Source of the DNA: Piezodorus guildinii
Taxonomy: Eukaryota; Arthropoda; Insecta; Hemiptera; Pentatomidae
DNA: 64,000 nucleotides
Reading direction: 5' to 3'
NCBI GenBank assembly: GCA_023052935.1
Contig: CM041298.1
Span: 15,359,371 to 15,423,370 of the forward strand
The position numbers were made by a program, and so were the translations under genes. Below, one piece after another: positions 63,678 to 64,000 of the stretch (the first letter of the stretch is position 1; every line of letters begins with the position of its first letter). The notes under the pieces were generated by a model. The model was given only the letters and a program-made list of their open reading frames with translations. It made no database searches and was not told the DNA's origin.

Positions 63678-63881
63678 CTACTTAATAGAGTTTAATATGT
63701 GGCTATATGTGGAGGAAATGCATTGTTTATCGGTTTTGTGGTTAACAGGATTGGATTGGAGGTGGATGTGGACGGATTCAGCGATTAGTCTTTTCTTATG
63801 GTTTGGAACATAATCTAAAATGGAGCAGTCGTCAAAGTTAAAGGAATGGCTGAAATGTATGGAGTGTTCAGAAAGAAACGG
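63678..63881 (-). pseudogene. PLE GIY-YIG endonuclease, C-terminal remnant
   Basis: Frame from just after a TGA (63884-63882) to TAG (63680-63678), 67 codons without Met. It reads SEHSIHFSHSFNFDDCSILD, then HKKRLIAESVHIHLQSNPVN and STYSHILNSIK. The spacing of H..H, R-L-x-x-E and the late Asn fits the end of the GIY-YIG domain of Penelope-type retroelements, where Glu and Asn help catalysis. The N-terminal GIY and YIG motifs are not found before the window edge, and an in-frame stop precedes it, so it is a pseudogene fragment. Assignment is by eye. Confidence 0.55.
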
Positions 63882-64000
63882 TCAACTAATTACATCCACA
63901 ATGAAAAAAATAATAGTGCTAAAGCAAATACTAAATCCCTATAAATTACTAACAAGTCCCAAAACCTTTAAGAGTGATTAACGTTCTGAGAAGGAATATG
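63882..64000. other. Unassigned window edge
   Basis: AT-rich; may be a diverged continuation of the PLE coding region, but the frames contain stops. Confidence 0.3.

Larger units (their letters stand above)
62675..63881 (-). mobile_element. Penelope-like element, 3' part: ORF end, UTR and hammerhead repeat
   Basis: On the minus strand the order is: C-terminal GIY-YIG-like coding end (63881-63678), about 0.8 kb AT-rich 3' region, then the terminal repeat with hammerhead motif (62900-62675) ending CACCCGGACTAATTCCTTCC. This order, with ribozyme and ORF in the same direction, is that of PLEs. The element continues or is truncated beyond 63881. Confidence 0.6.

Overview
The window looks like an intergenic, AT-rich stretch of an invertebrate nuclear genome, most likely an arthropod and probably an insect. 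The support is indirect: several jockey-, RTE-, CR1- and I-type LINEs, two mariner families, a Ty3/gypsy-type solo LTR, Penelope-like repeats, tRNA-derived SINEs and many long TA microsatellites. I found no convincing host gene, no rRNA and no functional tRNA gene. Nearly every recognisable reading frame is a 5'-truncated or broken transposon gene.

Layout. 0-7 kb: endonuclease start of an RTE-type LINE at the left edge, a truncated RTE-type reverse transcriptase copy with target-site duplications (TSDs), jockey fragments, and a SINE split by a perfect 141-bp-arm palindrome. 7-20 kb: copies of an uncoded ~0.86 kb repeat (here family R), mariner deletion derivatives, a non-autonomous Transib-like element, RTE pieces and a second SINE family. 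20-34 kb: an inverted-repeat Penelope-like element, a zinc-knuckle LINE 3' end, a second Transib-like element, a LINE with a 56-nt poly(A), nested jockey/CR1-like insertions and a tail-to-tail RTE pair. 34-46 kb: R copies nested in R copies, an intact-frame jockey 3' half, two mariners with in-frame truncated transposases, a SINE inside a LINE tail inside R. 46-58 kb: CR1-like LINE, ~500-bp direct repeats, an I-type LINE with an RNase H domain flanked by 71-bp repeats, a large inverted Penelope-like element and two jockey-B copies. 58-64 kb: full-length SINE, solo LTR, a 12-copy 66-bp minisatellite, R, and a Penelope-like element with a GIY-YIG-like C-terminus at the right edge.

Most interesting. 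(1) About ten copies of a motif with the hammerhead ribozyme core (CUGANGA, short stem II, GAAAC, GUH), several inside inverted-repeat elements and one co-oriented with a Penelope-type endonuclease remnant; all share an extra nucleotide after the CUGANGA box. (2) Two elements ending in CACAGTG with 5-bp GC-rich TSDs, the signature of Transib, the relative of RAG1. (3) Family R, about eighteen copies in 64 kb, whose ends are fixed by a self-nested insertion. (4) Mariner deletion derivatives that keep an open frame joining the DNA-binding and C-terminal domains while losing catalytic residues.
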